Positions 34,767 to 49,900 of a stretch of DNA of 64,000 nucleotides are shown here, piece by piece; the first letter of the stretch is position 1; each line of letters begins with the position of its first letter. The notes under the pieces are model-generated. The model saw only the letters and a program-made list of their open reading frames with translations, was not told the DNA's origin and did not search any database. Both the position numbers and the translations under genes were made by a program. The stretch lies in the NCBI GenBank assembly GCA_013365325.1, contig JABVXV010000010.1:62001-126000 (forward strand), written 5' to 3'. The DNA comes from Dipetalonema caudispina. Taxonomy: Eukaryota > Nematoda > Chromadorea > Rhabditida > Onchocercidae.

Positions 34767-37700
34767 AAGTACGGCATGATGAACTAAGCTGAAAATATTT
34801 CTAACTATGCAGCAGGAGGACTCGACGTGATGTATACCTTCCGATGTTATGTTGTTGTTGAAGAAATATCATATCACCCCTTTATATTCAAACAACAACG
34901 GCGATACTGTCCTTGCAATTCTCAACAGCTCACTGGCTTATTGCCAATCCAACGATTCCCAGGATCGTTCGTAATTTCAGAGTTTATCTGCTCTCTTATC
35001 TTTCAATTTCTTTATCACTAAAATTGTCAGTGGAACATAAACTAATTGTTTCTAAACATTTACTTCCTCATTAAATCAATTAAACTCATTGTTGATCAAA
35101 ACTTGAAAATTTTCACTTTCTTTTACTACTCTTTTTAAGTTCGAAACTATCCGAAGCTATGCAAAATAGCAGTATTTTTTAGATCTTCTGAATCTCACTT
35201 ATTTGCTTAATCCATCCGATGGTTAAGTTGTTGATGGCTTCGAACATCATTTTATGTGTATCATTTCCAAAAATGAAAGGTGAAGTGTCCATGATACCAA
35301 TTCATCGGTTGATGTATACATTATAATCTTCAAAATCAGTGGTAATCAATAGCTAACAGAATTAAGTTGCTTGTGATACTTTCCCCATTCCTATAAGATA
35401 CCTACCTATAAATAGTCCGATTTCCCTTTCTTTGTTGTAAAGATGCATTGGAGAATTTTGACACTCAAAAAAGTTCAAATATTAATTCATTGATTGCTGT
35501 TGTGTGCAAAGAAGTCAGGAAATGGAAGGAGGAAATAGGTGCAACTTAATGTTTCACATATGGTTAAGCTTTTTTTTTTTTTTGTTCAGCACGAAATTGT
35601 TACAGGCTGATCTTGGACGAATATTGGCAAATTGTATACTTTTTCGGATTGTAACTAATAAAAATAATGAAATTGGTTGATTTCAAATCAGTAAATTTCA
35701 GGGATCGAAATAATGGCAACGATGATGAAAGAAGAGGCAGGAAGGAATATGGGAGGGGGAAATTCAGTAGGAGGGTAAAAACTTTTGTGGGTTTGAAATA
35801 GACACAGTAGCCATCATTTCAAATCAAATAGTTTGTGCATCGCTTGACTTGCCTGCTACCCAGTAAACTACTGCTAACAGAGACTTTGTGTTGTTTTTGA
35901 AATGATTTAAAAAAGCACTTCATCCGGAGTGAAGCAAATACATCGTGGCGCATATTCAGCGTTCATCATTGTTTGAGTATATTCACTTCTTTCTTTCACA
36001 CTTCATTTCCAGCTCTTCGTGTTAAACACTTTCTGATCGTTAGTTATTCAAATCAATTTCATTTCTATCACTTTCACTGCTTCCATAATTAAATACTATA
36101 GTCCTTATGTAAACAATGTGAAGGATCAAAAATTTTCCACACATCTTGCATAACCTGTATGTTATCTTTGATGTTTATTTTCAATGTTTCAACGTTTCTA
36201 TCAAATCAAAGATGACTACCACGAAGGCAGTAATACTTCTGGAAAAACGGATTAATTTCACGTTTCAAGATTCCCGAGAGTCGAACTAATTGAATAAAGC
36301 GATTATGAGGTTTCCTGGAGGAGATCAAACAACCAAGGACCGAGGTCCCAAATGGCCTTCGTTCTTCAAATTAACAACAAACTCTATTTTCGATTTTAAT
36401 ACTTTCTTCACATAGCACATCACATAGACTAAATACAAGGTTAATGTCAGACAGATATCTGGACTTGCGGAAACTCCTTTTTCATCATCATTTTACTTAT
36501 TCGGAAATCCCGGGAGTTGAAAAGTGAATAGAGAGGAATATTAATGAACAAAAAAGAGCCGAAGAAATGACTGGAAGTTATTTCTTCAGCAATATTATAA
36601 AAACATGGAATGGAACATGTGTTCTAAAGTGCTGTATAAAGTTTAACTTTTCAAAGCAATGTTGTTTTTTATTATATCAGAATTTAATTCAACAATATTC
36701 GATTCCATTAACTGCTTCAATTTCTTAGTTGAGCATTACCATTGTTTGCTTTTTTACCAAATTTCCAGTTTCAAAATACCATAATTATTTTAATTTTGCG
36801 ATTTAAAAAAAATACACAAAAAACATAAGTCTTCAGTCCACAGTAAAAAAATTTTCAAATATTTGGGAAAATTTCATATGCTTCACATCCATTTCATGGA
36901 TCTCATGAATTTCTTCAGGTGGGAAACTTTTTAAATACGAACTTTGACTGATCACTGCAACGAGATTTGTTTTTAACGAGTTGTTCTTTCTCAAACACAA
37001 CTATAATTACTATCATCCTGATTTCAAATCAGCTTCTGTTCATCCTGAATGCCAAATGTGCAGAATGCAGAGCTACCTTAATAAATTACCACCGATGTTA
37101 TTCCATATTCTATTATCTTACCATTGCATTCCTAAGATTTCCATCTGAAAAATTAGTTGCGAACATTTTTCTGTAGAGAGATATGAAATTATTATCATTC
37201 ACTCAATTATTGAAATTACTAGAAGTTATCCATTATAGATATAGATCGTACCAACCTTATAACACTCATTTCTGGCATTATATCTAGAAATAACCTTGCT
37301 ACCATACATCTTAATTATTTTCCCTAGCTAGTCATAAAATTCAATTAATTCAACCTGAAATTTCGAAATTGCTACTAATCATATCTCAAGAAGTAAAAAA
37401 CATTTAATGCATCATAAGTTTGAATATCGGTGATATTTTCATCTAAAGCATCTTCTCAGTAAAACTGAAATGAATTTTATCAATCGTTTCGAATTGCTGC
37501 ATTTCTTATGATTAAAAAATATTGTTGTTGACTGGTTTAAATTTGCAGTCTAAAATTTGGAGCCGCTAAGTTATCTTTCAAAAGAAAGATTGCAAAAAGA
37601 AAAAACAGCAAAAGTAAGTCTTTTTGTTTATCTTTATCACTTCAAGCAAAATAATCTCTTCTTTTATTATATTTAATATAATTCGTTGAACTTGAACTGA

Positions 37701-38162
37701 ATTTCATTCCTTCGATTTCGAAGAAGTGACGAATTGTTCCGTTTTTAGTCATTCAGACTGAACCAGCATGTCAATTTTTCTGACTAACTGAAGGAAATTT
37801 ACTAAAAACTAGCAAATAAGGCTAGATAAGTCTGTAGCTAACTGCGCATTGAATTTTTTTATATCGCAAATGATCTTTTTCCTGTAATTAAGGCTACAGT
37901 ATGCGTTCCCCTTCTTCTTTATCATCTTCAAATGAAGATTACTTATCTCGAGTGCATACTGTATAGCTACCGTATTGCTTTAACTCTATGAAGCATTTTT
38001 GATAACAACAAAAAACTCGCAAAAAAGAGAAGGTTAATGTAATTGCAGAGGAAAGAGGCTTCACTATTGCCTCAGCCTCAATAGGAATATTAGCAAAAAA
38101 AAGAAAGAAAGGTAGTTGCTGCTGCTATTTGAAGGTTTCAAATACACTGAATTGTTGTTGGA

Positions 38163-41100
38163 ATGGCTGAAGAAGAAGATGGCCAAACAATTCAGTGAGT
38201 TATCAATTCCATTATAATTTTTTAGTGATTTAATGATTTCTAATTTTAATGATTTTTCGTGTGGTGAAAAATAAACGCATTAGTATTTCTCTATGCGTCA
38301 ACTTAGATCTTTCAAATATCAATGTGGATGAAAAAGCAATCAGGTGAAGTCCTTGTTTATTGGAATCACCTGTCTGTTTGAGAGAGAGGAATAATTCTTG
38401 CGACAATTAACCGTACACTGACATAGTTCTAGAGTAAATGGTATAGACACGGAAGAAGTGAAAACAAAGATTGTGGAAGATGAGATCGCTGTCAGTGATG
38501 AACCACTGCACGCCGAAAATTCACAAGATAGTGAAGTAGTATTGGATGAGACAAGAACTGCCGAGTTCAATGAGGTATGCATTTGGTATCTTGTGAAGAA
38601 ATGATTGAGGTAAATAAAGGGATACTTAAACAGAGTTGCTTAAGTTGGGTTGTGAAAATTTAGTTAATCCTTAACTCAAGAAATTCAACCAGTAGTTTTG
38701 TTTGTGCCATGAAGTAATGAAGATGACAAGTTTCATAGGAATTCAAAAATGATAGGAAAGTGGTGAAGCAGTAGAGAAATTTGGAGACAAAGAAGGAACA
38801 ACAAATTCAGGTATGCAAAAAATCTATTCAGGTAAAAACGATGGAAGAAGAACAACATGATGATATTTCCGAGCAAGATGAATTATCGACACAGATAGAA
38901 AAAAATGAGCTAAATGCTATGGAATTAATGCAGCAAGCTGTCGAAAAGGTCGAGGCTGAAGGTGAATGCGTATATAAAGAAATCAATACGAATGTTATAC
39001 CATTCCGTGACAATTTCTCGAAAATTTCTTTTTTTCCAATTGATATTTGGAAAAAAACGTAAGATAAGAATGATAAGCCATGAATTTTATTATGAATTTT
39101 CCATTTCACTCATGATAGGAATGCCTCCAAGATAATACTATAAATCAGTCCATTAATTTTCTTGTTATACAACTCTAAACCGCTACTGAATCTTCCATAA
39201 GAGATTTAAAGTATGATCTTATTAAATTAAAGATAATTTTTTTGGTTATTAGATTATTTTAAGAATCTTGAAATTAAAAAATTTCACTGCTTTTAATTTA
39301 TTCTAGATGAAGGAGGAATCGAGGAGGAAAAACCAATACAGATAGTGGGAGAAGAAGCAGCGGAAGAGCAAGTAGTTGAAGATAGAACTGAGGACCAGGT
39401 ATTAATTCTACTAATTTAATAGTTTTTTTACGTACGGTATTGGAAAAATAATGATATGAGCAGCAAGCAGTCATTAATTAACTTTTATTTCGGAAGACTT
39501 TCAGTGCTTTCTCAATGTTTTCTCTGACAATTGTCTTTACAACAGATGGCTTTAGCTTCCGCTTATCACTCATTTATTAACGTTATTACAATCATTAAAA
39601 TAATTATTAGGTGAATTTATGACAAGAGGATCAAAAAATTGATTGAAAATAGAATATAAAGGATATATGGATTCGATATCCAATTATAATATAAGAAATA
39701 CAAACAAAAAATTAAAATAAAATTCCAAATTGTTATCTTACCTTAAACAAATCTGAATCAAATATTATTTACTTTCTAATAGTTGATATGGATTTGGAAA
39801 GAATGGAAAGCTAAGTGTTCACTTCAAAAATATGTACACTTTACTTTTTACATTTTTTTAATATTTTTCATTCTCTATAAGTGTGAATCTAAACTGAAGC
39901 AATTCATGTGGTATTTTTAAAATACACAAACAATATTTCGTTGGTTCGTTAAAGTGTCAATTCGTACAACATAATGACGATGTATTGCACTTTCGAGCTT
40001 TCAAAATTTTTGTTGAAATCAATTCTGAAGTAACTACATGTTGTCACTTTTTATCTTTAGTAGCAATTTATTTCCATTTGTTCTTATGTCATTAATTTGT
40101 TCTTTAAATTTTAGTTTTAGTAGTATTCCGAGCATTAGCAACAAACTATTTTTAATTTTACGATAGTTTTTCCGTAACAAATTAATTTTCATTACCAATT
40201 TATGTACTTGATACCTTTAAATTAAATGCCGGATAGGTTGTAAATAATTTGCTGTATGAGAGCGATTTACTGAAATCCCGACTCCCTGATTATTCAATGT
40301 GCTGAATTTTCCACAAATGATTCCATTCATAAGCCAGACGTAACCAAACCATTGACTACATTCTCTCTCAATCATCAACACTTTAAACTATCTAGTTTTA
40401 GTTGAGTAACAAATAAGAACACCTTTTCAACTTTATGAAGTTGTCGCTGTATTTCGACACCTCCCAATTTTTACTTTCCCAGTCCAAGGTAAAGTGTCAA
40501 ATGTGAATTGCACTAACGATTGAGGAAATTTATACTGCTTTATGACTTCAAACTTTTATTTAATGGTTGTAAGTTAGGATTTCTTACTTGCTCAAAAGGC
40601 ATGTTAAGAAATAAGAGGTCAGACCTTGAATATGATCAAAATGTCTCCTCTCCCTCACTACTTTTATCCTATCGTTTTTTCATCCCAAATTTACAACAAC
40701 TTATCACAAGTTGCATATATGTAAATCTGTAAGATTGAGCTATTCTGTTACATACTATTTTCATTAAATTTATTTCTGTATATTATCGAATCTCAGTAAT
40801 GTAATATCGATTTCTATGTCTCTTTCTCATTTCCTCATTTCAAAAAATTACAAGAATACTCCAGGACATGCATAAATAAATGAATACATTGTATGAGACA
40901 ATCATAACAGAATAGAAAACAGATTTTTCTAAAAACTAAATGCTAATTTTTGTTCTTTTTAAAAAAAAAAAATTATTTCTTCATCAATCATAGTCGACAA
41001 AAAATCTGAATTTGTTTGTTAGGAATCAGTAATGTTTGAAGCATATCTTTTACCAGTTATTGATCTGAATCCCTCTTCTTTGAATGATATTTCTGTAATA

Positions 41101-43933
41101 CCAATCTTGAGATTGTTCTTATAAGAAATAAAATGGTATATGAACACATGCTGATTTCTGAGATCAATCGATAAGAAAGTATCATGTAATAAACAACTGA
41201 TATGTTTTCAGCAAAATGTCACCTTGTTCATTGTTGCATTAGCCTAAATGCTAAAAGCTGATTTTGTTGTGTTAACAAATTTCTCTCAACTCTTTTATCT
41301 ATCATTTTGGATGAGGCACATAAATGGATAACTATTACTTTTTTATATTGCAAATAAATTGAAATTGCAACTGAGATAATATCTTTGCACAGAGTGCAAA
41401 ACATTATATGAATTCAAATATAATCAAAAATAAACAAAATTTCAAACTTCGATATGATTTTAAATAAATATTTTTGAAAGTATCAACTGCAAGTGTACAA
41501 TTTTTATTCAGAATTTTTATAATTCATAACATGATGGTTGCAAAAGGCATCAATCTATATAATGGATAACCATTCAAATAATATTCAATATAAAATCAGT
41601 TATATTTCTATTCCATAATATAAATTAACAGTTGAAAACTGTTAATCAATTATTAAAATAGTGTTGTGAGGAAACGGAAAAAGAGATATGTTTCACCTTG
41701 TCATAAAGCTCAACACACTGAACTTTATCTGTTGTAAATAAAGGAGTGAAATGAAAATCCATCCGTGATTATGATCATCCTTTTTCTTTTTTACTAAAGA
41801 TTTCAGTGACTTATTTTAATTTATCATTACAGGTACCTGATATAACCGGTACGGATAATGCAGATGTAATGGCTACTTCAATGGATAGTATTGAAGAACT
41901 TCCAACCAGCGAAGAGGTAGGTATCAGCTTTCTCTTTGTTCTCTCTTTTTTTTTCTAAATTCTCAAACTTCAACAATTAAGGAGATGCATTACTATCATT
42001 GTTTTTCATTTAACTTCTAATTTCTTACCGATCAGAATTATTTACTCAACATTTTCATGTCTATTTCACATATCGATTCCTGTTAGAGAACAGGAAATAT
42101 CCTAATCAATATTTAATACCATTCACGTTCATATTTTTATATTAAAAAATCAATAGAATCCCTCAAATTTTACTGTCTCATTCTATGGCGATAATTGTAA
42201 AATACTTACAAATTGATGTCTTCCAAATTTTCAAAATTCATTTCCAACAGTTGCATCTGCTGACAGAGCAATTTGAAAATCATACGCGCATGCACCCAAG
42301 GCTTCTGATGTTACTTTTATGCGAACTGACTTGATACACGTAATATTTTTTCAAAATTATTGACTGTAATGGCCATCTATCTCGCCTGATAAAAAGTAGC
42401 AAAAGAATTAGAATAATGGATAATTTAACTTATTACTTATTTTTAATGCAAATTCCCACAAAAACTACCGACTCCTGCACTCGCTTCTTTTCTATCTTTT
42501 GTTCATCTATCGATGATTTTCCTTATTTGCAATACTTTTCTATCTGTTCGTCTTTTTTTGCTCAGAAGATCGCGTAATTAATAAAAGTATTAAATTCCGA
42601 GAATTAAAAACTTGCTCATGGCTGGATAGTCTGAATAATTATATCCAGCAATCTTAACATTCAGAATGGTGGTGGAAACATTCTGAAAATATTTCTCTAC
42701 CGCTATGCAAATGTCGTAATAGCTAATTTTTGAACTGTAAAATGCCATTAATAAATCTCAAAAATATCCTAAAGACTTTTTGATTTCATTGAAAAAATTG
42801 CCTGAGGAGATATCAATTTATTTTACAAAAAAATTTTGGATTTCCCTGTATTTATTGTAATTATTTTTTGGTTGGTTGTTTGAGGAAAAACAATATTTCT
42901 CTCTAAAAAAAGCAGGAAAAATTTTCAAATTGAAATTTGGTTTTGGTTCATGCAATGCTAATATAAAGAAGATATATCTGAAAAAAATATTTTGATGATT
43001 AAAATATTTCACGTTACTTCGTTTGTTTCAGCTAAAGTTCAACAGTAGGGTTTGATTACTTTTTTTTTTCTTTTTTTTGGAGTATCCATCAAAGAACGAG
43101 AGCTGCAGTGGTATTTGAATGTGCAACTACAAATTTAAAATGAATTGCATGTTGCATCATGGCCTTGTTTTCAGCAGGCCATAGAAACATCAGCACTTGC
43201 AGAACAAGAAGCCGAACTACCTCTCGATTCGGCAACTGATAATGTAGAAGTTGCTCCGACTACAGAAGCAGAAGCACCATTAGAGACTGATAATGGTGCT
43301 GAAGTTGAAGCACTTCAAAAAGTTGATGAAACTGAAACAGCGCTAAAAGAAAAAGCGGTACTAGCAGAAGAGGCAATAGCTGTTAATGTTGAAGCACCTC
43401 AAGAAGATGGCGAAGCTAAAAAGTTACCAACAGAACCCGATTCTGTTGCTCCTGAAGCGGAATCTGAGGAACTACAAATTCAAGAAGCGGAAGAAGCTCA
43501 GAGCGAACTAAAGCATACAGAACCTCTCGAGGTTGTTGAAGTCATACAAGAGGTTATTGCTGATGAGGTATCTTTGTATAGAATCCATACTCGTGCAAAA
43601 TGAAGCGCTTCTGACATCTAACTTAATGCTTCACTCTATTTTAGCAATTTAGCTTTTGTCATAAATTGTTAAATGCTGAGGAATTCTGAATCAACATTTA
43701 GATTTTAGGAGCTTCTCCATGTACAGAGTCTGTTATATCTTCATTGTCAACCATCTTTGTCTCACAAAATAACCTTTAATAATCTAAATCTATAAAATTT
43801 TACAATTCTGTCATGGATTACTAATTTTCTTTTAATAATGTATTTGCCGAATAAGCCTACTGCGCTTTATTAATGCTTATTTTTAAACGAAACTAACTGA
43901 AATATATTTGTCCTCGTAAACAACGAATTGTGG

Positions 43934-43965
<32 letters not shown>

Positions 43966-46900
43966 AAAAAAAAGTTTTCATGTGTTGTGATATATGTCCA
44001 AGTTTCCCTCGTATGAAGTGAAAAAGCTATAAAAACATTAGCAGGCTTTTATAACAATAGGAAACAAATCAAATACTTTCAATAAATGAAAATTAATCTG
44101 AAATAAAATTTCAGAGCTTGGCTACGAATGAATCTGAAGCTGTTATTGAAGAATTCTCAGAGGCAGAAGCAGAAGAAACAAAAAAAGAAGATGATACAGA
44201 TAACGAACGAAATGAGTCCGATAATGTGGAACTTTCGAACGAAGAGCAGCAGCTTAAAACCTTGGAAAAAGAAATGAGTGTGGACAGTGTCCAAAAGGAA
44301 GGTTAGCGTTGCATGTGTATTACACCCTGTTTTGTAATGTACGTTTTAAATCAGTGAAAACGTAACTAATATCGCATGCTGCTAACTATTGAATTATTTC
44401 AATATATTATAATTCGATGGGTGATTAGATCATCTGTGGCAACCATTTTCTACACCTTCAGTACCCATTATGTAACAGTATTTTTGAAAGGTACTTAATT
44501 TTCAAGGGATTATTATTTCTTCCCGTACTTTGACAATTTTTAAGTTCAGGTTTTTGTCTAATTCCGCATTATAAACTTAAAATTAATTTCAACCTTTCTT
44601 CGTTTACAAAGGGAAATCAGATAATTTGAACTGCAATATATCATCATCTCAATGTATTTCAATTATTTTATTGATCATATTTGCAACACAAAATTCGAAT
44701 TTAATGAGGGTCCCTTATTATGCATAATGTAGTAAAGTTAGCATGCTAACACTTTTTGATTGGCATAAAATTTGTGCATTTGTTCTTTAATTATCTCTAG
44801 TTTTGTTAGCTTTTTGCTTGTGAATTTGCACAAAGTCCTTCACTGAAGTCCTGAACACACTTCTTCATGGCATGTCGCTGTGATATCATTCTTTTTCACT
44901 TTTTTAATTAGAATTATTTGTAAAGAAAAGCTACAAAAGTGTATAATTTATAACAAAATGCACATTACTTATTTGTAATCTATCTTACAATTACTATTTG
45001 CATGTAACCTTTTGGTTTTATTATTATCAATGAAAAGTAAGAATGGGAAAATAAGTTAAAAGCCTTACGCGTATGTTAAAGATATCTTTTTAGTTTTTGT
45101 GTTATCTATGTAGGCATGGCATGTTTTTTGAACGGTGTGATTTTATTGCAGTGGCATATATCAATTGAAAGTGCTGATCGGGACACTATTTCGAACATAA
45201 TCCAAAAGAGTGCAAGGTAAATGAATCTTTCAATAAAAATAGACAAATTTCAGATGAAAACAGTTTTGCATCAGGTCAACCACCAGATGAAAAATCAGAA
45301 ATGATCCGCAGGTAGGTCAACTGTCTAGTTCATAATAGGTCCTTCAATTTGCATTTTTGCTTCGCTATCCTGTATTTATCATCCTTTTGCAGCTGGTTTA
45401 ATGCTTAATTAAACTTATAGTTTATGAATTTCTTATCTGCAGGTCTCAATTATATCATTTTGAACAAGAATATAGCATGAAAGTTTTCTTTTTTCATCAT
45501 CTTTCTAAAAAAATTTCTTTATACACTAATTGCATTAGCTTGATAATTTGTTTGCTTATTTTGCGAAATGATTTTATTTGAGCTCTCGTACACCGAGCTT
45601 AAAACCCGAAGAAACAAACGATACACCGATGGCGACACCACCAATGACCAAACAGGAATTCACATTCGATGAGGAGAATGATTATTCCAAAAAATCTATC
45701 ACTGAAGATACGGTTTCACCAAGAAAAAGGTCTACCATGGAAGAAAAAAATCCTTCACGTAAAACTTCAGCAGTAAGGGAAGAAGTATTTTCAAGAAAAG
45801 TTTCGATGGAGGAAAAAGTTCTATCTCGAAAAGTATCCCTTGCTGAAGAAGAGAAACTTCAATCAAGAAAAACTTCAGAAGTTAAAGAAAAGAAAGTTCC
45901 ATCAAGAAAATCATCAGTAGTTCAAGAAGCAAAAGCACCATCCAGAAAAACGTCAAAAATCGAAGAAAAAGTTGCATCGCGAAAAACATCAATGGTCGAG
46001 GAAGAAAAAATCCCCTCCAGGAAATCATCTGCAGTTCAGGACAGAGTAATCACTCGAAAAATATCCTCAGAGATGGAAGAAAAGGCTCCCTCACGAAAGA
46101 CCTCAAAAATGACAAGTGTCGAGGAAGAAAATTACGAAACAGCAGAATTTCCCCCTAATTCAGCAGGAGCACCAGTGAGAGCGGGAAGGACAAAAATAGC
46201 CAAGTTTGCATCTTTCATTTCTTCACTTCTTTTTCAAAATCCAAAATCTCAGATTTCAAAATTTAATCCCTGAATACAGTTTAATTCGCTTTTCAAGCTT
46301 GTTCTGAATTGATTGCTTCTCGAAATTCAAAATTATTGTAAAATTTTGAGATTTAGCCTTCCAGTTATTTTCCCTCGTTTGAAAATAATTTATCTACTGC
46401 CTAAGAGAACCTGGTAAGTATTATAACTACATAAAATATTTATGATGGATTCATGATCCAACGCTCAGTTTATTGAAGGCTTCGCATGTTGTTGCCACTT
46501 TATGCTTGTTTTATTTCTTTTCTAAACTAGCTGTGATTTGTTGCGCCGCTGGTTGATACGGTCTCTTATCACTTTACCTATCGTTATATTATAGCTACAG
46601 AAGAAGAATGATAGTGACGAGTTTAGTTAAAGAACGTTAACATTTCATTACTTTATTTATTAGTACATATTGTAGAGATGAATTAAATGAAGCGAAAGTT
46701 GAATGTGAACTTGAACCGGTCACAGAGCCTGAACCGACTGCTGAAGAACCAGTAGTTGAAAATATTGCTGAAGCACCAATGGAAGAACTGAAAGATGAGG
46801 TTTGCTTTATAGTGATAAAATCAAATTTTTGAAATAATTAGTAAAAATTTAGTGTAATTATTTAATTTTGTCGAAAGGAATTTTGAATTTGACAAATAAC

Positions 46901-49900
46901 GCATGTAAAATGCTGTAGGTGCCTTTTGAAGACGCTACTGCTGAAAATATCGAAGATGAAATGAAAAAAGTATCTGAAGTGGAAAAAGACAACGAAGAGA
47001 AATATGTTGAAGTAAACTTTTAGTAATAATAAAGGAAGTAAGGAAGATAATCTTTTCGAACGATTTAAGTTTTTAAAATTGATAGCAGTGCAATGTTACA
47101 AAGTGTAAGAATGCACATTCTTGCGTATACTTCAATGTAAAATTTGGAAAAGCCTTATATAATGGAAAATTCAAATTCGATAGATGTTAAATTGCAGCGA
47201 AAATCTTCACAATCAGCCAGACAAATCATTTCATCTCCTCCACGTAGGCGTTCACCATCACCAATTAGAAAACGTCAGGAGCGATCACCATCACCGGTGA
47301 AGAGAGAGGCAAATCACGAAAGGATATATAAGTCATATGATCAAGTATGTAATCCATTCTAATATTTTAAATAATTTAATTTAATCTTGATGATTTTACT
47401 GATCTTCAAGTGATTGTAATTGGTTCAACTTCAATTTGATTTCGTTGAATTGGATCATTCATTTCATTTTAAGCAATCATACATATTACAAATGTCATTT
47501 TGCGAAACTTTGTGAATCAAATGACTAATTTTTGTCATCGGCTGTTGAAAATATGGAGTTTCTTTATTGGTAAGCGAACTTTTCTAGTTAGGATACTACT
47601 CGATTTGAGGTACAAAAATGCTGTAAATATTTAAAAACGTTGAATGATATTTCCATCTGTTTGTTAAGTGCTACTGTAGAAAAATTCTTTATGATAAGTT
47701 AGGATTTCCGTTGAAAATTCTCATTCTGAAATATCTCATCAGGATACACATCGACAAAGAGGCCCTCCTCCTCGTATGCCAAGTTATTTATCATTTTCAT
47801 CCTACACCCCAGTCGAGAGAACAGCATACTCGCCAATTAGTCCATGGGTACAAAATACCGCGCAAAAATATCGAAACGATTACACTGCCGTTTCAACTTA
47901 TAAATCTCCATCTATTTATACTTCGATATTTGATGATATTGTCAGTTCGGGTATGTTTTTAATATTCCTTTTCACGCTTAATACAAATAACATACAGCAA
48001 AAATTTGATATTTGCAAATGTCATTATTTTGGAAAATGATTAATATTTAAGAAAACAGTGACTACTTTTGAATTTATGACGTTTAGACACATGATCTCAG
48101 ATCAATTTCATGAATAGAAAATTAAAGTGTTTTGATCTTTTCTTCGGACAGGGAAAACTTTGTTATATATTATAGTCTAAAAATTAAGACTTTGCTAGAA
48201 TTCGAGAACATATTTTCAAATGAGTTTTTTTCCAGTTCTTTGACTTCCAATCTAACAAACTCCAATGACACCCAGATTACTAATCAATAAATATCTTTTC
48301 CTATACATTAATGAATGAAGATGATCTTATGGGATTTGATTAATTTTAGCAAGAACTGATGAAGTTATTGAAAGTAATGGGTACATCAGAAACCATTGAG
48401 TATATTCCGTATTTAGACTACGATTTGTCCAAATATGAATAGAGCAAACCAAATTTTAGGTCCATTTTCAAGCAGTTTGTATTCGACCACTCGTCTTCTT
48501 GAACGTTCACGCAGTCGTTCTCGAGAGCTAAGAAATGCGCTTCGCTCAAAACGTTCAACCAGCAATTATTACCGGTACATTCACTTTCTAGGCTACAAAA
48601 AATGATCGAAATTATCTTATCATTTTTATCTCATCGCATATCCTGATGTTATCGGAATCACACTTTTAACACAGTCGAACTTTCAACTACAGTGACATTT
48701 TCTAGAAGAAATTCATAGTGCCATCACAATAATTATATCGGAAACCAGAATTTCCTCAGAATTCTAGTGTGATGTTGAAATGAAATTACTGGTAATGAAA
48801 TTTAGTTATACTTCAAACTATGCTACGTTACCACTTCGAACTCGTGACTATTCGACACCACCGTTGTCATCTGGATATCGCTCTTCATCACGTTCCGGCT
48901 CATTCATTTCCTTCATGGAATACAGCGGACAGAAACAATATGAGCTCGCAAGGAACTCAAGCCGCTTCTCAACTAATGGATTAAGCCGAGCAAGGTTTGT
49001 TTCCTTCAACTGTTTGAGTGATCGGTGGAAGTAATGCTTCCATAACTCTCACCAAATTTAGGTTTACAATCAGTATTGTTCATTTCAAAAAAAAGAGAAA
49101 AAAAAATTATTCACTTTTAGTTCACGTTCGAATGTCGATATGTTCTACGATACGGGACGTTTGTCACGAGTGGATAGCTACGTACGCAATTTGAATCGTA
49201 ACGTTGAATACGGGCTTCCGAGTACTTATACTAAGTATCGTTCACCGTCACGACTTTATTTATCACAAGAATATACTCCGATCAATGGATACAGAGTTCG
49301 TTGTTTAAAATAATTTTTATCGATCTGTTGTCATCACCAATGGCTGTCCATTCCTCCTATGTATATCTTTGACTTCTTTTCTAAGCGATCCAGAAAGAGA
49401 GGCTCACTTCTAAGAGATTCTCTTGTTCAATTATTTTTCCACAAGATTGTTTTCCAAAATGAAGTAAACAAGATTTCTGAAAGTGTTAGCAGAACCTTTA
49501 ATTTAATTCAGTCTTTCCACTCTTTCTCTTTTGACTTCATCTATTTTCGTTTTACGTTTAAACCAGAATTTCCCTATTAATTCTTAAACAATAAGACAAT
49601 TTAAGTGTCTTTAGATAATTTTCAAGCAATACGAAAGTTCAAACGAAGTGTTTCGAACATTTTTACTGATTTCATCCTACAACATTTCTGTACTTGCAAT
49701 TGAAACTGGCTAAATTTAAGTACTCTATTTCATATATTTTTTATAGCAGTACTGCTTGTAGGCCTACAACAATCCATTACCGTTTCAACGCCATTCAGTC
49801 CTAAATACTAATCCATACACCTATAACCCGGTGTCAGTATCTCACAAATTGTACGAGGTGAGCTTGAAATGCCTAATGCCTTGCTTACTCGTAAAAACTA

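Larger units (their letters stand above)
31760..38162. other. 6.4-kb stretch without a supported gene
   Basis: The plus frames at 32089-32355 and 32689-32988 (the latter lacks an ATG) show no exon context and are not called. The stretch contains two GT microsatellites, several poly-T runs and otherwise AT-rich DNA. It should include the promoters of the prenylcysteine oxidase gene (left end) and of the large plus-strand gene (right end). Confidence 0.45.
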
